From contig CANQHG010000004.1 in the NCBI GenBank assembly GCA_947623655.1, forward strand, positions 38,081 through 102,080: a stretch of 64,000 bases of DNA, in the 5' to 3' direction. The stretch is from an uncultured Clostridia bacterium (lineage in GTDB: Bacteria; Bacillota; Clostridia; Christensenellales; Borkfalkiaceae). The notes beneath the pieces are model-generated. The model saw only the letters and a program-made list of their open reading frames with translations. It was not told where the DNA came from and ran no database searches. Shown in pieces: positions 25,564-34,699 of this stretch. A program made the position numbers and the translations under genes. How positions within the stretch are numbered: the first letter of the stretch is position 1; every line of letters starts with the position of its first letter.

Positions 25564-28500
25564 ATTTCACGGCAGAACAGAGGCTCGCGATCGACAAGAG
25601 GGGAAAGATCATCGTCTCCGCGGCGGCGGGGAGCGGGAAGACCGCCGTCATGATCGAGCGGCTCGTCTCCCTCATTCTTTCGGGAACGGACGTGAGACAA
25701 GTGCTCGCCCTCACTTTCACCAACAAAGCGGCCGCCCAGATGCGCGACAGGCTGCGCACCGCCCTCTCGGAGCGGCTCGTCTTGTCGGAGGGCGCGGAAA
25801 AAGAGAGGCTCAAAGACCAACTATCCGCTCTTCCCCTCGCCGAGATCGGGACCATTCACGCCTTTTGCGGCAGACTTGTGAGAACGTATTTCTTCCTCGC
25901 CGGCGTCGACGCGGCTTTTACCATCATCTCCCCCGACGACGCCGAGGGAGCGTCGCTCAAGGGACGCGCCATGGACCTCGTGTTCGAAGACGCGTACGAA
26001 CGGCAGGATCCCGCTTTTTCGGAGTTGCTCTCCGTCTATTTCCGCAAGAAAAAGGACAAGCGGCTCAAGACCGTGCTCTCCGCTCTCTATGCGCAGGTGC
26101 GAGAGCTGAGCGACTATCGCGCGATGCTTACGGGCGGCGGGGCGGACTTTTCCGGTATCTGCGATTATCTTGCGGAAGGCTACCGCGGGACGGCGGTTTT
26201 CCTCGAAGAAAGGCTCGGAGCGCTCAGAGAAAAGCTCAAAGAGAACGCCCGCGCCCTTGTCGTGCTCGATGAGGTCGTTGCCGCTTGCCGCGCGATCGAG
26301 GGGGAAACGCTCTTCGGTATGCGTACGGCGGCGCTTGTCCCGCCCGACATTTCCCGAATGCCGCGCATGACAAAGGCAGACGGCGAGGAACTGAAAAATC
26401 TGCGTTTTCTCTCGGGCGCGAGCAAAAAAATCAAGGAGATCTATGCGGAACTGAGAGAACTTGCCGACGAAGAGACCGAGCTTTCCCGTTTCAGACAGGC
26501 GGAAAAGCTCTCGGCGGCGCTTGCCGACTTTCTTCTCCGTTTCGACGGGGAATACACCCGTCTCAAGCGCGAGGCCAACGTGCTGGATTACAACGATCTC
26601 GAACATCTCGCCCTGAAAGTGCTCTCGGACGAAGAGGCGCTCGGCGGGCTCAGAAGCAGATATACGCATATTTTCGTAGACGAATATCAGGACGTCAACC
26701 GCGTGCAGGAACGTATTCTCTCCGTGCTCGCGGGCGACGAAGTATTTCTCGTGGGAGACAGCAAACAGGCGATCTACGGCTTCCGCGGCAGCAGTTCGGC
26801 GTTTTTTGAGGAGAAGAGGGCGGCGTTCCGCAATGAGGGCGGCGATATCCCGCTCAACCGCAACTTCCGTTCGGGAACGGCCGTGCTCAACGCAGTCAAC
26901 CGCGTGTTCATGCCCTTTTTGAAGCATTACGAAGAAATGGCGGGCGGCGACCGCTACAGAGACGCGCAGGGCGCAGTGTGTTTTCACCGCATAGAGAGCG
27001 AAAAGACGGAGCGCGAGACGGCTGGCGTCTATTCGGTGCGCGAGCACGAAGGGCAGCAGAAGCGGGACGCGATCGCGACCTATATCGCAGATCTTATCGA
27101 AGATGAGATCGCGACGCAGATCTACGACGCCGATCGGGGAAAGTTCCGCAAGACAGAATTTTCGGATATTGCCGTCCTCGTGCGGAAACATTCGGGCGAA
27201 ATGGACGCCGTTGTCCGCGAGCTCGGCCGTCGCGATATCCCCGTTTCCGCCGCCGCAAGCGTCAATATCTGCGACTTTTCGGAAGCGCAGCTTCTCATCG
27301 ATTGGCTCTCCCTTCTCGACAACGCCGAGCAGGACGCCCCGCTTTGCACGGCGCTTCTCTCCGCGGTCGGCGGGTTCGGAGAGGATGAACTCGCCGCAGT
27401 CCGTCTCGCCTGTCCCGACGTTTATAACTTCCGTGACGCCTGCCGTGTCTATGCGTACGCCGAAGAGAACAAGACGGAACCCTTGGCGCAAAAACTGCGC
27501 GGATTTTTTGTGTTATTAAAGGACATGCGGGCGCGGGCACAAGTGCTCACCGCCGCGGACGTACTCGCGTCTCTCCTCTCCATGGGGCTGGAAACGCAGA
27601 TCGCGGCGGGGAAAAACGGCGCCTTGCGGCTTGCGCGCGTCAGACGCTTTCTCCTCGCGAGCGAAAACAAGAGCGTTCACGCCTTTTTATCCGATCTCAA
27701 AGCGAGCGGCTACCGTCTCGACTACACGGGCGGCGGCGGGGAAAACGCCGTGCAGGTGCTCACCATGCACGCTTCCAAGGGGCTCGAATATCCCATCGTC
27801 ATTCTCGCCGACCTCGACGTCCCTTTCCACGGAGCGGACAGAGGAGACGTTTTGTTCACCGAGCGTTTCGGCTTCGCCCCCTATGCCTACGACATAGAGG
27901 AGAGACGGGTGCACACCACGCTTGCCCGCCGCGCGAGCGAGCGGTTGCAGGAAGAGGAAGAGCGCGTGGGCGAGACCAACCTCCTGTATGTTGCCATGAC
28001 CCGTGCAAAATACCGCCTGCACATGCTGTTCGAAGACAAGGGCACGGCGATCGATCCCGCTTATGCGGAAAGGATGTCCGATTTTATCGATCTTTCCGCC
28101 ATGTCCGATCTGTTTGCAGAGCCCCCCGCGGCCAAGGGAGAGGCCCTGCCGCACCACGCTTTCAGGGGAGAGGAAAACGGGGCGCTCATCTCCCGTCTTT
28201 GCGCCGTCTACCGCGCGCCCTATGCGTTTGCGGAGAGCGCGGCTCTTCCCCTCAAGAGTTCTGCCACGGATATCATGCGGAGGAACAGGGAAGAGAGCCC
28301 GTCGGGCGGCGGCGGACCCGTCCACACCAAGGAAGAGGGGCTCGCCTACCACGCCTTTCTGGAACATGTGCGCTTCGGGCGGCCCGCGGCGGAAGAGCTT
28401 GCGCGTATGTGCGGGCAGGGGATCTTGTCCCGTGAAGAAGAGGCGCTTCTCGACGCGGAAAAGTTGCAGAAAATTCTCGATCTGCCCTGCTTTCGGGGCA

Positions 28501-28808
28501 TTGAAGAAAAGAGGATCAGACGGGAACAAACCTTTTTGGCGCTTCTTCCCGCCGCCGATCTCTTCGAAACGGACGCCGCGGACGAAATTCTCTTTCAGGG
28601 CGCCATCGATCTTCTCGTGGAGGACGGCGCGGGGTTCACCGTCATCGACTATAAATTCTCGGGGCACGGCGACGAAGCGATCAAAGAGACGTACGCGCCG
28701 CAGATTAAGCTCTACAAAAAGGCCGTCGCCCGTGCGATGGGGGTGCGCGAAGAGAGCGTTGGGGCCCGCATCGTCAACATTGCGCTTCTCCGCGAGATCG
28801 AAATGTAA
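25560..28808 (+). CDS. addA: ATP-dependent helicase/nuclease subunit AddA
   Basis: AddA is the UvrD-family motor and second nuclease of AddAB. Walker A AAAGSGKT is at residues 21-28, and motif Ia LALTFTNKAAAQMRDRL follows. Motif II is IFVDEYQDVN, motif III is FLVGDSKQAIYGFRGSS, and motif V/VI blocks are VLTMHASKGLEYPIV and NLLYVAMTRAKYRL. The C-terminal nuclease carries FQGAIDLLVEDGAGFTVIDYK near 1015-1035. The ORF track extends it to 25473; the ATG at 25560, overlapping the addB stop, gives 1082 aa with the normal start MNFTAEQRLAID. Length is slightly below the Bacillus protein. A hairpin terminator follows. Confidence 0.95.
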   Translation: MNFTAEQRLAIDKRGKIIVSAAAGSGKTAVMIERLVSLILSGTDVRQVLALTFTNKAAAQMRDRLRTALSERLVLSEGAEKERLKDQLSALPLAEIGTIHAFCGRLVRTYFFLAGVDAAFTIISPDDAEGASLKGRAMDLVFEDAYERQDPAFSELLSVYFRKKKDKRLKTVLSALYAQVRELSDYRAMLTGGGADFSGICDYLAEGYRGTAVFLEERLGALREKLKENARALVVLDEVVAACRAIEGETLFGMRTAALVPPDISRMPRMTKADGEELKNLRFLSGASKKIKEIYAELRELADEETELSRFRQAEKLSAALADFLLRFDGEYTRLKREANVLDYNDLEHLALKVLSDEEALGGLRSRYTHIFVDEYQDVNRVQERILSVLAGDEVFLVGDSKQAIYGFRGSSSAFFEEKRAAFRNEGGDIPLNRNFRSGTAVLNAVNRVFMPFLKHYEEMAGGDRYRDAQGAVCFHRIESEKTERETAGVYSVREHEGQQKRDAIATYIADLIEDEIATQIYDADRGKFRKTEFSDIAVLVRKHSGEMDAVVRELGRRDIPVSAAASVNICDFSEAQLLIDWLSLLDNAEQDAPLCTALLSAVGGFGEDELAAVRLACPDVYNFRDACRVYAYAEENKTEPLAQKLRGFFVLLKDMRARAQVLTAADVLASLLSMGLETQIAAGKNGALRLARVRRFLLASENKSVHAFLSDLKASGYRLDYTGGGGENAVQVLTMHASKGLEYPIVILADLDVPFHGADRGDVLFTERFGFAPYAYDIEERRVHTTLARRASERLQEEEERVGETNLLYVAMTRAKYRLHMLFEDKGTAIDPAYAERMSDFIDLSAMSDLFAEPPAAKGEALPHHAFRGEENGALISRLCAVYRAPYAFAESAALPLKSSATDIMRRNREESPSGGGGPVHTKEEGLAYHAFLEHVRFGRPAAEELARMCGQGILSREEEALLDAEKLQKILDLPCFRGIEEKRIRREQTFLALLPAADLFETDAADEILFQGAIDLLVEDGAGFTVIDYKFSGHGDEAIKETYAPQIKLYKKAVARAMGVREESVGARIVNIALLREIEM

Positions 28809-28838
28809 AATCCGACATCTTTCCGCAAAGAATGATAA

Positions 28839-28879
28839 AAAACTCCCGTGAGGAAAGGCTATCCTTGTACGGGAGTTTT
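28839..28879 (+). terminator. Hairpin after addA that also covers the next gene's ribosome site
   Basis: AAAACTCCCGT (28839-28849) pairs with ACGGGAGTTTT (28869-28879). The T-run is short (TTTT then C). The right arm contains GGGAG, which is 8 nt before the ATG at 28884, so the stem would hide that ribosome site. It may act as terminator, translational switch or both. Confidence 0.6.
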
Positions 28880-28883
28880 CATT

Positions 28884-29483
28884 ATGGAAAGTTTTTATGT
28901 CATCCGCGATTTTCTCGCATCGTTGCCCCTCTGGAGTGTGCTTGTCCCGCCCTGCGCTCTTTTTGTGTGCGCTCTGCCTCTTCTTGCATACCGCAAAAAG
29001 AGGGTCTATCTTTGGCTCTCGGCGCTTTGCCTTACGGTCGGCGGACTTCTCGCGTTCGGAAAAGAATTCGTCGCGCCGTATCTTCTCCTCTTTTGCGCGG
29101 AGATCCTTCTCCTTTATCCGCTCTTCTGGATCCGCGGGCGGACGAGGCGCAAAGAGGGACGCGAGGAGGAGCTGTATGGAAAATTCAAGCGCGAGCTCGA
29201 ACAGCCCTTTCCCGAAAAAAAGGAATATCCGCCCAAGGTATGCTGTTTCGAGCAGACGGGCGGCGAGACCGCCGAAGAGCGCGGCATGAAGCTCTCGCAC
29301 GTCATCACCCTTCTGGAGAGACTGAAAAAGGAGAAATTGACCCCCGCCGACCGTCTCGAAGTGGAAATGCTCTCGCGCAACGTTGAAGGGAGCAGCGGGC
29401 GCCCGCTCACGGACAGCCAGACCGACGACCTCAACGACAGTCTCTCCGCCGTTTTACGCCTTGTTGCAAAATACAGCCGCTGA
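28884..29483 (+). CDS. Small membrane protein of unknown function
   Basis: From the ATG at 28884 the product has 199 residues. The ORF track uses an upstream GTG (28848) that lies inside a hairpin, which I reject. Three hydrophobic helices fill about residues 10-85. A basic stretch (RGRTRRKEGREEE) and a charged cytoplasmic tail follow, predicted helical (GMKLSHVITLLERLKKEKLTPADRLEVEMLSRNV). No domain is recognised. It lies just after addA and converges with the PRC-barrel gene, whose stop is 16 nt away. The ribosome site GGGAG is inside the addA hairpin. Confidence 0.65.
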   Translation: MESFYVIRDFLASLPLWSVLVPPCALFVCALPLLAYRKKRVYLWLSALCLTVGGLLAFGKEFVAPYLLLFCAEILLLYPLFWIRGRTRRKEGREEELYGKFKRELEQPFPEKKEYPPKVCCFEQTGGETAEERGMKLSHVITLLERLKKEKLTPADRLEVEMLSRNVEGSSGRPLTDSQTDDLNDSLSAVLRLVAKYSR

Positions 29484-29499
29484 ATTGAAAGCGGACGGC

Positions 29500-30279
29500 T
29501 CAGTAGACGTTTGTGAGCGTATTGACGGTAAGGGCGAGAAGACGGCCTTTTTTGCGGGCGCGGGAGAGCACTTCGGGCGTGATCCTGTCTCCCGCGAGCG
29601 CGACGATCTCTCCCTGTGCGTCGAATACGCTGCGCATCACCCGTCTGCCGAGGAGATTTCTGCCCCCGAGCTCATATTTAAAAGTCTGTTCCGCGGCCTG
29701 CGTTCTCTCTTCGGTCGGCTCTTCTTGCGGTTTTGCTTCGGAGTGCGTCTCTTCGCCCTCCGTTTTTTCGTCGTACGGAAGATTTTGTGAGGGGATGGGG
29801 TCGGACATGGTATCTTCATTTTCCGTCGAAGCCGTTTTAACGGCTTTTTTTAATGCTCTTTTTTTGGGAGCGGGCCGTGCGCCGGAGAGATAGACGATAA
29901 CGCTCTCCTCCGAGGCGACCGCTTCGGCGGGATAGCCCGTTCTCACGCCGTCTTTCACGAGGATGAACGCGGGTTCGCAGTCGCCGAACAGCCAATCGCC
30001 GACAACGCCGAGGTCGTCCCCCTTTTCGGAAAAGGCGCGCACGCCGATGGGGGCGGAGACTCCGGGGGGCGCGGTGACGCGGATCTTCGATGCGATGATC
30101 GCGTCGGAGCAGGCGCGTATGGCGCGGACGGGCAGAATAAAATCTTCCTCGTCGCCGTCCACGGCCGAGAGAGCGGTGAGCGTCTTTAAGTCGCGCGAAA
30201 GGTACGCCCCTGTGACGTACCCGAGTTGTTCTCCCGCTGGGGAGACGATTTTTTTGCCGATAAGCGAAGATAATTGCAT
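29500..30279 (-). CDS. PRC-barrel domain protein
   Basis: From the ATG at 30279 (AGAGGTG before it) the product has 259 residues; the longer track ORF to 30510 crosses the promoter. Residues 1-75 form a PRC-barrel (LSSLIGKKIVSPAGEQLGYVTGAYL), and a second similar unit follows at about 80-150 (VRAFSEKGDDLGVVGDWLF). A Pro/Glu/Thr-rich low-complexity linker leads to a third short unit at the C-terminus (GRRVMRSVFDAQGEIVALAGDRI). PRC-barrels occur in RimM, photosynthetic reaction centre H and YlmC-type sporulation-linked proteins. No membrane segment is seen. Exact role is unknown. Confidence 0.75.
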   Translation of the reverse strand: MQLSSLIGKKIVSPAGEQLGYVTGAYLSRDLKTLTALSAVDGDEEDFILPVRAIRACSDAIIASKIRVTAPPGVSAPIGVRAFSEKGDDLGVVGDWLFGDCEPAFILVKDGVRTGYPAEAVASEESVIVYLSGARPAPKKRALKKAVKTASTENEDTMSDPIPSQNLPYDEKTEGEETHSEAKPQEEPTEERTQAAEQTFKYELGGRNLLGRRVMRSVFDAQGEIVALAGDRITPEVLSRARKKGRLLALTVNTLTNVY

Positions 30280-30333
30280 AATTTCACCTCTTTGCCCTAT
30301 GGTATGCGAAAAGAGCGCGCGCGGCGAGAAGAA

Positions 30334-30363
30334 ATTTTGCGGGAATAGCGAGGATTTTGTCAA
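30334..30363 (-). promoter_or_regulatory. Probable promoter of the PRC-barrel gene
   Basis: On minus, a perfect -35 TTGACA (30363-30358), 18 nt, then CAAAAT (30339-30334). Confidence 0.55.
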
Positions 30364-30503
30364 AAATCCCGCCGCCGTCCTTGTTGAAAAGACCCGTGCG
30401 GATCTTTGCGGCGGGAAGGCTCCGAAAGAGGAATGTGGATAACTTATTTTAATGAAAAGTATAAAAAATTTTAAAGATAAGTAAAGATTGTGGCCAAAAA
30501 CAC

Positions 30504-30531
30504 TTGACAAAAAAGCGGGGGGGGGTAAAAT
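30504..30531 (+). promoter_or_regulatory. Sigma-A promoter of the collagen-like surface lipoprotein
   Basis: TTGACA (30504-30509), 16 nt including a run of nine or more G, and TAAAAT (30526-30531). The G-run in the spacer could vary in length by slippage and so change promoter strength. Confidence 0.7.
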
Positions 30532-30650
30532 AGAGGACGAGAAGTTCTGCTTATAGTTTCCACCTATAATTGTGGATAGGATTCAGCCGATAACGGCTTT
30601 TTTGTGGAAAACTGTGGCGGACAAAAATTTAAAGAGGAGGGTAAAAAGAC

Positions 30651-33600
30651 ATGAACAAAAAGTTGCGCAGACTGCTCACGGCAGTCGCAGCGACGGGGAT
30701 GGCGCTCGCGATGGCATTTTCTCTTGCGGCATGCGGAGAATCTGCCTACGACCTTGCCGTAAAGCATGGGTTTAAGGGCACCGAGGAAGAATGGCTCGAG
30801 AGCCTCAAGGGGCAAGACGGGCAGGACGGGAAAGACGGTTACAACGGTCTGAACGGACAGGCGGGTACCGATGGCACGAACGGCACCAACGGGAAAGACG
30901 GTACCAACGGGAAAGACGGCATCACGCCCAGCATCGGTCCCGACGGGTATTGGTATTTCGGCAACGAGAAGACCGACTTCAAGGCGGCCGGGACAAACGG
31001 AACGAACGGTTTAGACGGCAAGAGCGTCTATGAACTCTACAAACAGGAACATCCCGAATATAAGGGGACCCTTGCGGAATGGCTTGAGAGCCTCAAGGGG
31101 CAAGACGGGATCAACGGGATCGACGGCGAAGACGGCAAGGACGGCGCGAACGGCGTCGACGGCAAGAGCGCGTTCGAGCTCTACAAACAGGCCTATCCCG
31201 ACTACGAGGGCGAACTCGAAGATTGGCTCGCGAGCCTCAAGGGCGAAACTGGCGCGCAAGGCGCTCCGGGACAAGACGGGGCGGACGGTCAAGACGGTAA
31301 AGACGGCGTGAACGGCGTCGACGGCAAGAGCGCTTTCGAACTCTACAAACAGGCCAACCCCGAATATGAGGGCGACCTCGAACAGTGGCTCGCAAGCCTC
31401 AAGGGCGAGAAAGGCGAGACGGGCGCGCAGGGCGCACAGGGCGAAAAAGGCGAAACAGGCGCAACGGGTGAAAAAGGCGTCGACGGCAGAGACGCCTATC
31501 AGCTCTATGTCGACTGGTTCAGCGCTCAAACGGGCAACGAGGGCAAGAAGCCTCTCACCCTTGAGGAATGGTTCGAGAGCCTGAAAGGACAGGACGGTGC
31601 GGACGGCGCCGACGGTGAAGACGGCGTTACGCCCAGCATCGGTCCCGACGGCTATTGGTATTTCGGCGAACAAAAGACGGATTATAAGGCGACGGGCTCG
31701 GACGGCAAGTCGGCCTACGAGCTCTATGTAGAACAGTACAAAAAAGAGCATTCTGGGCAATCGGATGGGGCCATGTCCGAGGAGGAGTGGCTCGAAAGCC
31801 TTCAAGGCAAGGATGCCGAGCTCGAAGGTTTCTTGACGGGCACGGGCGATCCCGACGTTTCCCTCGGCGCAGAGAAAGATATCTATCTCGATACCGAAAC
31901 GGGCGAGATCTGGCAGAAGGGCAGCGTGTCTTGGTCTAAGAAAGGCTCGCTCGGAAATTTAAGTGCTTCCCACATTAAGGAAGTGAAATACTTAACTCGT
32001 TCTTGGGGATTGACCCAAGGCTTTAACGTCCTTAATAGCGCAGATAGCATGGGCGGAACGCTCAATTATAATGAAAATCTTAAAGTCGGCGGCAGTTCCA
32101 TCGAAGGCTATTGGCTCATATTTGAAAACAACTCTGCTTTTTTCATTCAAAAGAAGTGTTTACATGACAGTGGCACGGGGCAAAACAGTATAATAACAAT
32201 CTATAATGATGATTGCACCTTTGGAACAGTCCAAATTCTTAAATGCGCCTACTGCGGCGAAACAGTGACGCGGGTGAAGGATCCGACAAGCAAACCCACG
32301 CATCGCTATGCAGAAGGGTGGACTTCCGACGAAACGCATCATTGGCATGAAGCTGTTTGCAGTCATAAAGCGGAGCTTGATCCCAAGAAAGACGAACATT
32401 TATGGCGCGAGTATTATACTGTCGATTATGATGAAGGCAGCAGTGAAGTAAAAGGCTATATCAAGTGGCAGGAGTGCAAAATCTGCGGGTTTACGACCAA
32501 CGATAAGATCTCTGCGATCACCCCCGAAAGTTTGTTGCAAGGAGACATTGTACATATTTCCAATGCAGACGAATGGAATGTGTTTGCAAAAGCGGTAAAC
32601 AGCGGTGCTGAATACAGTGATGGAGCGAAAAAGTTTGCCGAAGCGACAGTCGAGTTGGACGGCGATATCAACTTCGGCGGTTTGACGATCACCCCCATCG
32701 GACTTCCCTCCAATGCGGCAGACGTCACCGACCGCGCAAACCTCGCGTATCTTGATTTGAAAGCGGACGCCAATATCGAAGGCGGATTCAAGGGTATCTT
32801 TAACGGCAACGGTCATACGCTCAGCAACTTCGTGCTTGACGGCGGCAACTTCACGGGGCTCTTCGGGTATCTCAACAATGCCAAGATCGAGAACCTCACC
32901 GTAAAGAATGCCACCGTTACAGGCGACGCCTTCGTCGGCGGGGTCGCGGGTTTCATCACGGGTACCGATCTTCGTATTTCCAAAGTCACCGTCATCGATT
33001 CCAAGGTAACGGGGCTCGCCCATATCGGCGGCATCGCGGGCTATGCAAAGGACGCAGGCCCCAAACTCACAAAAGCAAATGCCTCCGATGAGGCTGCGAT
33101 CAAGAACTGCACTGTCATGTCCGAGACCGGAAAAAGCTTCACCAATGATGCAGTTATGCAAATCAAAGCAGTATGTTATGATACAAAGGATACGGACGGG
33201 TATTACTTTGACGGCGCCAATGTGGGTGGGATCCTCGGGACCTCGTACAGTAGCTCCGTTATCGGATGTTATGTAAAAGAAATCAAAATTTCTTACGTCA
33301 CAAGCTTTGCTGGCTTTGTTGGATTTGCCGAGGGTACAAACGAGGCAAAGAGCGTCGTCCTTGGAAATATTTTGTCCGTTGAAGGTGGTCAAAACAACAT
33401 CACCAGTTTGAATGGCGTTACAAAAAACGGTCAGAGTATGGATAAGGACAGACGTACTCCTAAAAGCAAAGTAGGCAAGCTCGAGATGAAACCTGAAGGC
33501 GGAGATTTTTATGTTCGTATGACCACCAATGGAGGAGCCAATGTTTTACGCAGCGGTAATAAGGAAAGCACAACAGAAAAACCGTATGATGAAGCCGGCA

Positions 33601-34580
33601 GCGTAGCCTCCATTGCACTTAGATTGTATAGGCAAAAAGATGCGGAACTGGTTAAAAACATTTCTACCACAACTGACTTGGATACATGGGCGGAGGAAGT
33701 AGATAGTGGGGAAGTATCGTATGCAAATTATACGATCAATCTCATGAACGATATTATTTATCCCAAAGAGGGCGATAATTATTGGTACCCTATCAGTATT
33801 TTCAGGCCGGAAAACAGCCCGCTTGCAAATGCCGTATTCGATGGAAAAGGACACACGATCTACAATTTACATACGGCGGATCAACCCGAGAACCCCTATC
33901 CTTACGGCGTTGGAATGTTCGGTGTCTTGACGGGTACCTTCACCATTCAAAATGTTACTTTTAATGACGCACACATGCACTTTATTAAGGGCGATCTCTA
34001 TGGGAATGTTGGGGCAGTCGTCGTCGGTTACGCCTACGGAAATCTGACCTTCAAAAATGTCACCGTTACAAAAAGCGAAGTCTGGGGATATGGCAAAGTG
34101 GGCGCTCTGCTTGGCATGGGCGCGGACCCCGGCGTAAATATTACATTCAATAATTGCACCGCGACAGACAATCATTTGCACGGGGTGTATAATGTTGGCG
34201 GGTTTGCGGGAAATATCCAGCGGGCTACGAACGGTGATGATAATACGGAGTTCATCGGTACGAACAATGCTTCCAACAATGAGTTCGTTTTGGAAAATAA
34301 TTATGTGACTTTGGACGGCACGGCACAGTTCCTCCCCAACGACCGTACGGGAACCGAATATCCGCAAGCGATCAACGGCTCGTATGTGGATCTTTCCGGT
34401 TATTACTACGGCGCAGTTGCGAAATACTACGTTTCCTACGGTAGTTCCTCGCATGACCCTGTATTTACGGGAACGATGACGCAGGGTACGACCGTGACGA
34501 CAGACTTTAGCTGTAAGATCGCCAACAGCGAAGTCTGCATTGATACGCCGCATCCGTTCCGTGAAAAGACGTCGGCATAA
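30651..34580 (+). CDS. Large surface lipoprotein with collagen-like and GLUG repeats
   Basis: The 1309-residue protein starts with a lipoprotein signal (SLAAC, lipidated Cys 28). To about residue 390, six units of the pattern (S/D)xYELYxQ...EWLESLKG alternate with Gly-X-Y collagen-like runs (GKDGTNGKDG, GEKGETGAQG). Then comes a DIYLDTETGEIWQKGSVSW module common beside such runs. A Cys/His-rich stretch with CAYCGETVTR and DETHHWHEAVC follows. The C-terminal half carries GLUG-type beta-helix repeats (GGVAGFITGTDL, VGGILGTSYSS, VGGFAGNIQR). It is probably an extended fibre or adhesin on the cell surface. No sortase signal is visible. Base composition falls in the C-terminal half. AGAGGAGGG precedes the ATG. 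Confidence 0.85.
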   Translation: MNKKLRRLLTAVAATGMALAMAFSLAACGESAYDLAVKHGFKGTEEEWLESLKGQDGQDGKDGYNGLNGQAGTDGTNGTNGKDGTNGKDGITPSIGPDGYWYFGNEKTDFKAAGTNGTNGLDGKSVYELYKQEHPEYKGTLAEWLESLKGQDGINGIDGEDGKDGANGVDGKSAFELYKQAYPDYEGELEDWLASLKGETGAQGAPGQDGADGQDGKDGVNGVDGKSAFELYKQANPEYEGDLEQWLASLKGEKGETGAQGAQGEKGETGATGEKGVDGRDAYQLYVDWFSAQTGNEGKKPLTLEEWFESLKGQDGADGADGEDGVTPSIGPDGYWYFGEQKTDYKATGSDGKSAYELYVEQYKKEHSGQSDGAMSEEEWLESLQGKDAELEGFLTGTGDPDVSLGAEKDIYLDTETGEIWQKGSVSWSKKGSLGNLSASHIKEVKYLTRSWGLTQGFNVLNSADSMGGTLNYNENLKVGGSSIEGYWLIFENNSAFFIQKKCLHDSGTGQNSIITIYNDDCTFGTVQILKCAYCGETVTRVKDPTSKPTHRYAEGWTSDETHHWHEAVCSHKAELDPKKDEHLWREYYTVDYDEGSSEVKGYIKWQECKICGFTTNDKISAITPESLLQGDIVHISNADEWNVFAKAVNSGAEYSDGAKKFAEATVELDGDINFGGLTITPIGLPSNAADVTDRANLAYLDLKADANIEGGFKGIFNGNGHTLSNFVLDGGNFTGLFGYLNNAKIENLTVKNATVTGDAFVGGVAGFITGTDLRISKVTVIDSKVTGLAHIGGIAGYAKDAGPKLTKANASDEAAIKNCTVMSETGKSFTNDAVMQIKAVCYDTKDTDGYYFDGANVGGILGTSYSSSVIGCYVKEIKISYVTSFAGFVGFAEGTNEAKSVVLGNILSVEGGQNNITSLNGVTKNGQSMDKDRRTPKSKVGKLEMKPEGGDFYVRMTTNGGANVLRSGNKESTTEKPYDEAGSVASIALRLYRQKDAELVKNISTTTDLDTWAEEVDSGEVSYANYTINLMNDIIYPKEGDNYWYPISIFRPENSPLANAVFDGKGHTIYNLHTADQPENPYPYGVGMFGVLTGTFTIQNVTFNDAHMHFIKGDLYGNVGAVVVGYAYGNLTFKNVTVTKSEVWGYGKVGALLGMGADPGVNITFNNCTATDNHLHGVYNVGGFAGNIQRATNGDDNTEFIGTNNASNNEFVLENNYVTLDGTAQFLPNDRTGTEYPQAINGSYVDLSGYYYGAVAKYYVSYGSSSHDPVFTGTMTQGTTVTTDFSCKIANSEVCIDTPHPFREKTSA

Positions 34581-34589
34581 CGCAATTTG

Positions 34590-34628
34590 AAAAAATAACT
34601 CACCTGCAGTGCAGGTGAGTTATTTTTT
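34590..34628 (+). terminator. Intrinsic terminator of the surface lipoprotein
   Basis: AAAAATAACTCACCTGCA pairs with TGCAGGTGAGTTATTTTTT; the right end is T-rich. Confidence 0.9.
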
Positions 34629-34699
34629 GCGCTTTTTCGCCTTAAAATACCAAAAAGTTGCTTATTTCGATAATTATCGAAATAATGATTTCTGCTCTT

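Larger units (their letters stand above)
30280..30650. other. Divergent intergenic region with two promoters and DnaA-box-like sites
   Basis: The left half holds the minus-strand promoter of the PRC-barrel gene. The right half holds the surface-protein promoter and its roughly 115-nt leader. TGTGGATAA (30434-30442) is a perfect DnaA box on minus; TGTGGATAG (30571-30579) and TGTGGAAAA (30603-30611) each differ by one base. An AT-rich stretch spans 30441-30490. TTTCCACC...TGTGGATA around 30557-30579 can also form a hairpin. Confidence 0.55.

Noticed and set aside
31011-31805. 264-residue minus-strand ORF inside the collagen-like gene
   Set aside because: It is a shadow of the Gly/Asp-rich repeats on plus; no start signal or known domain.
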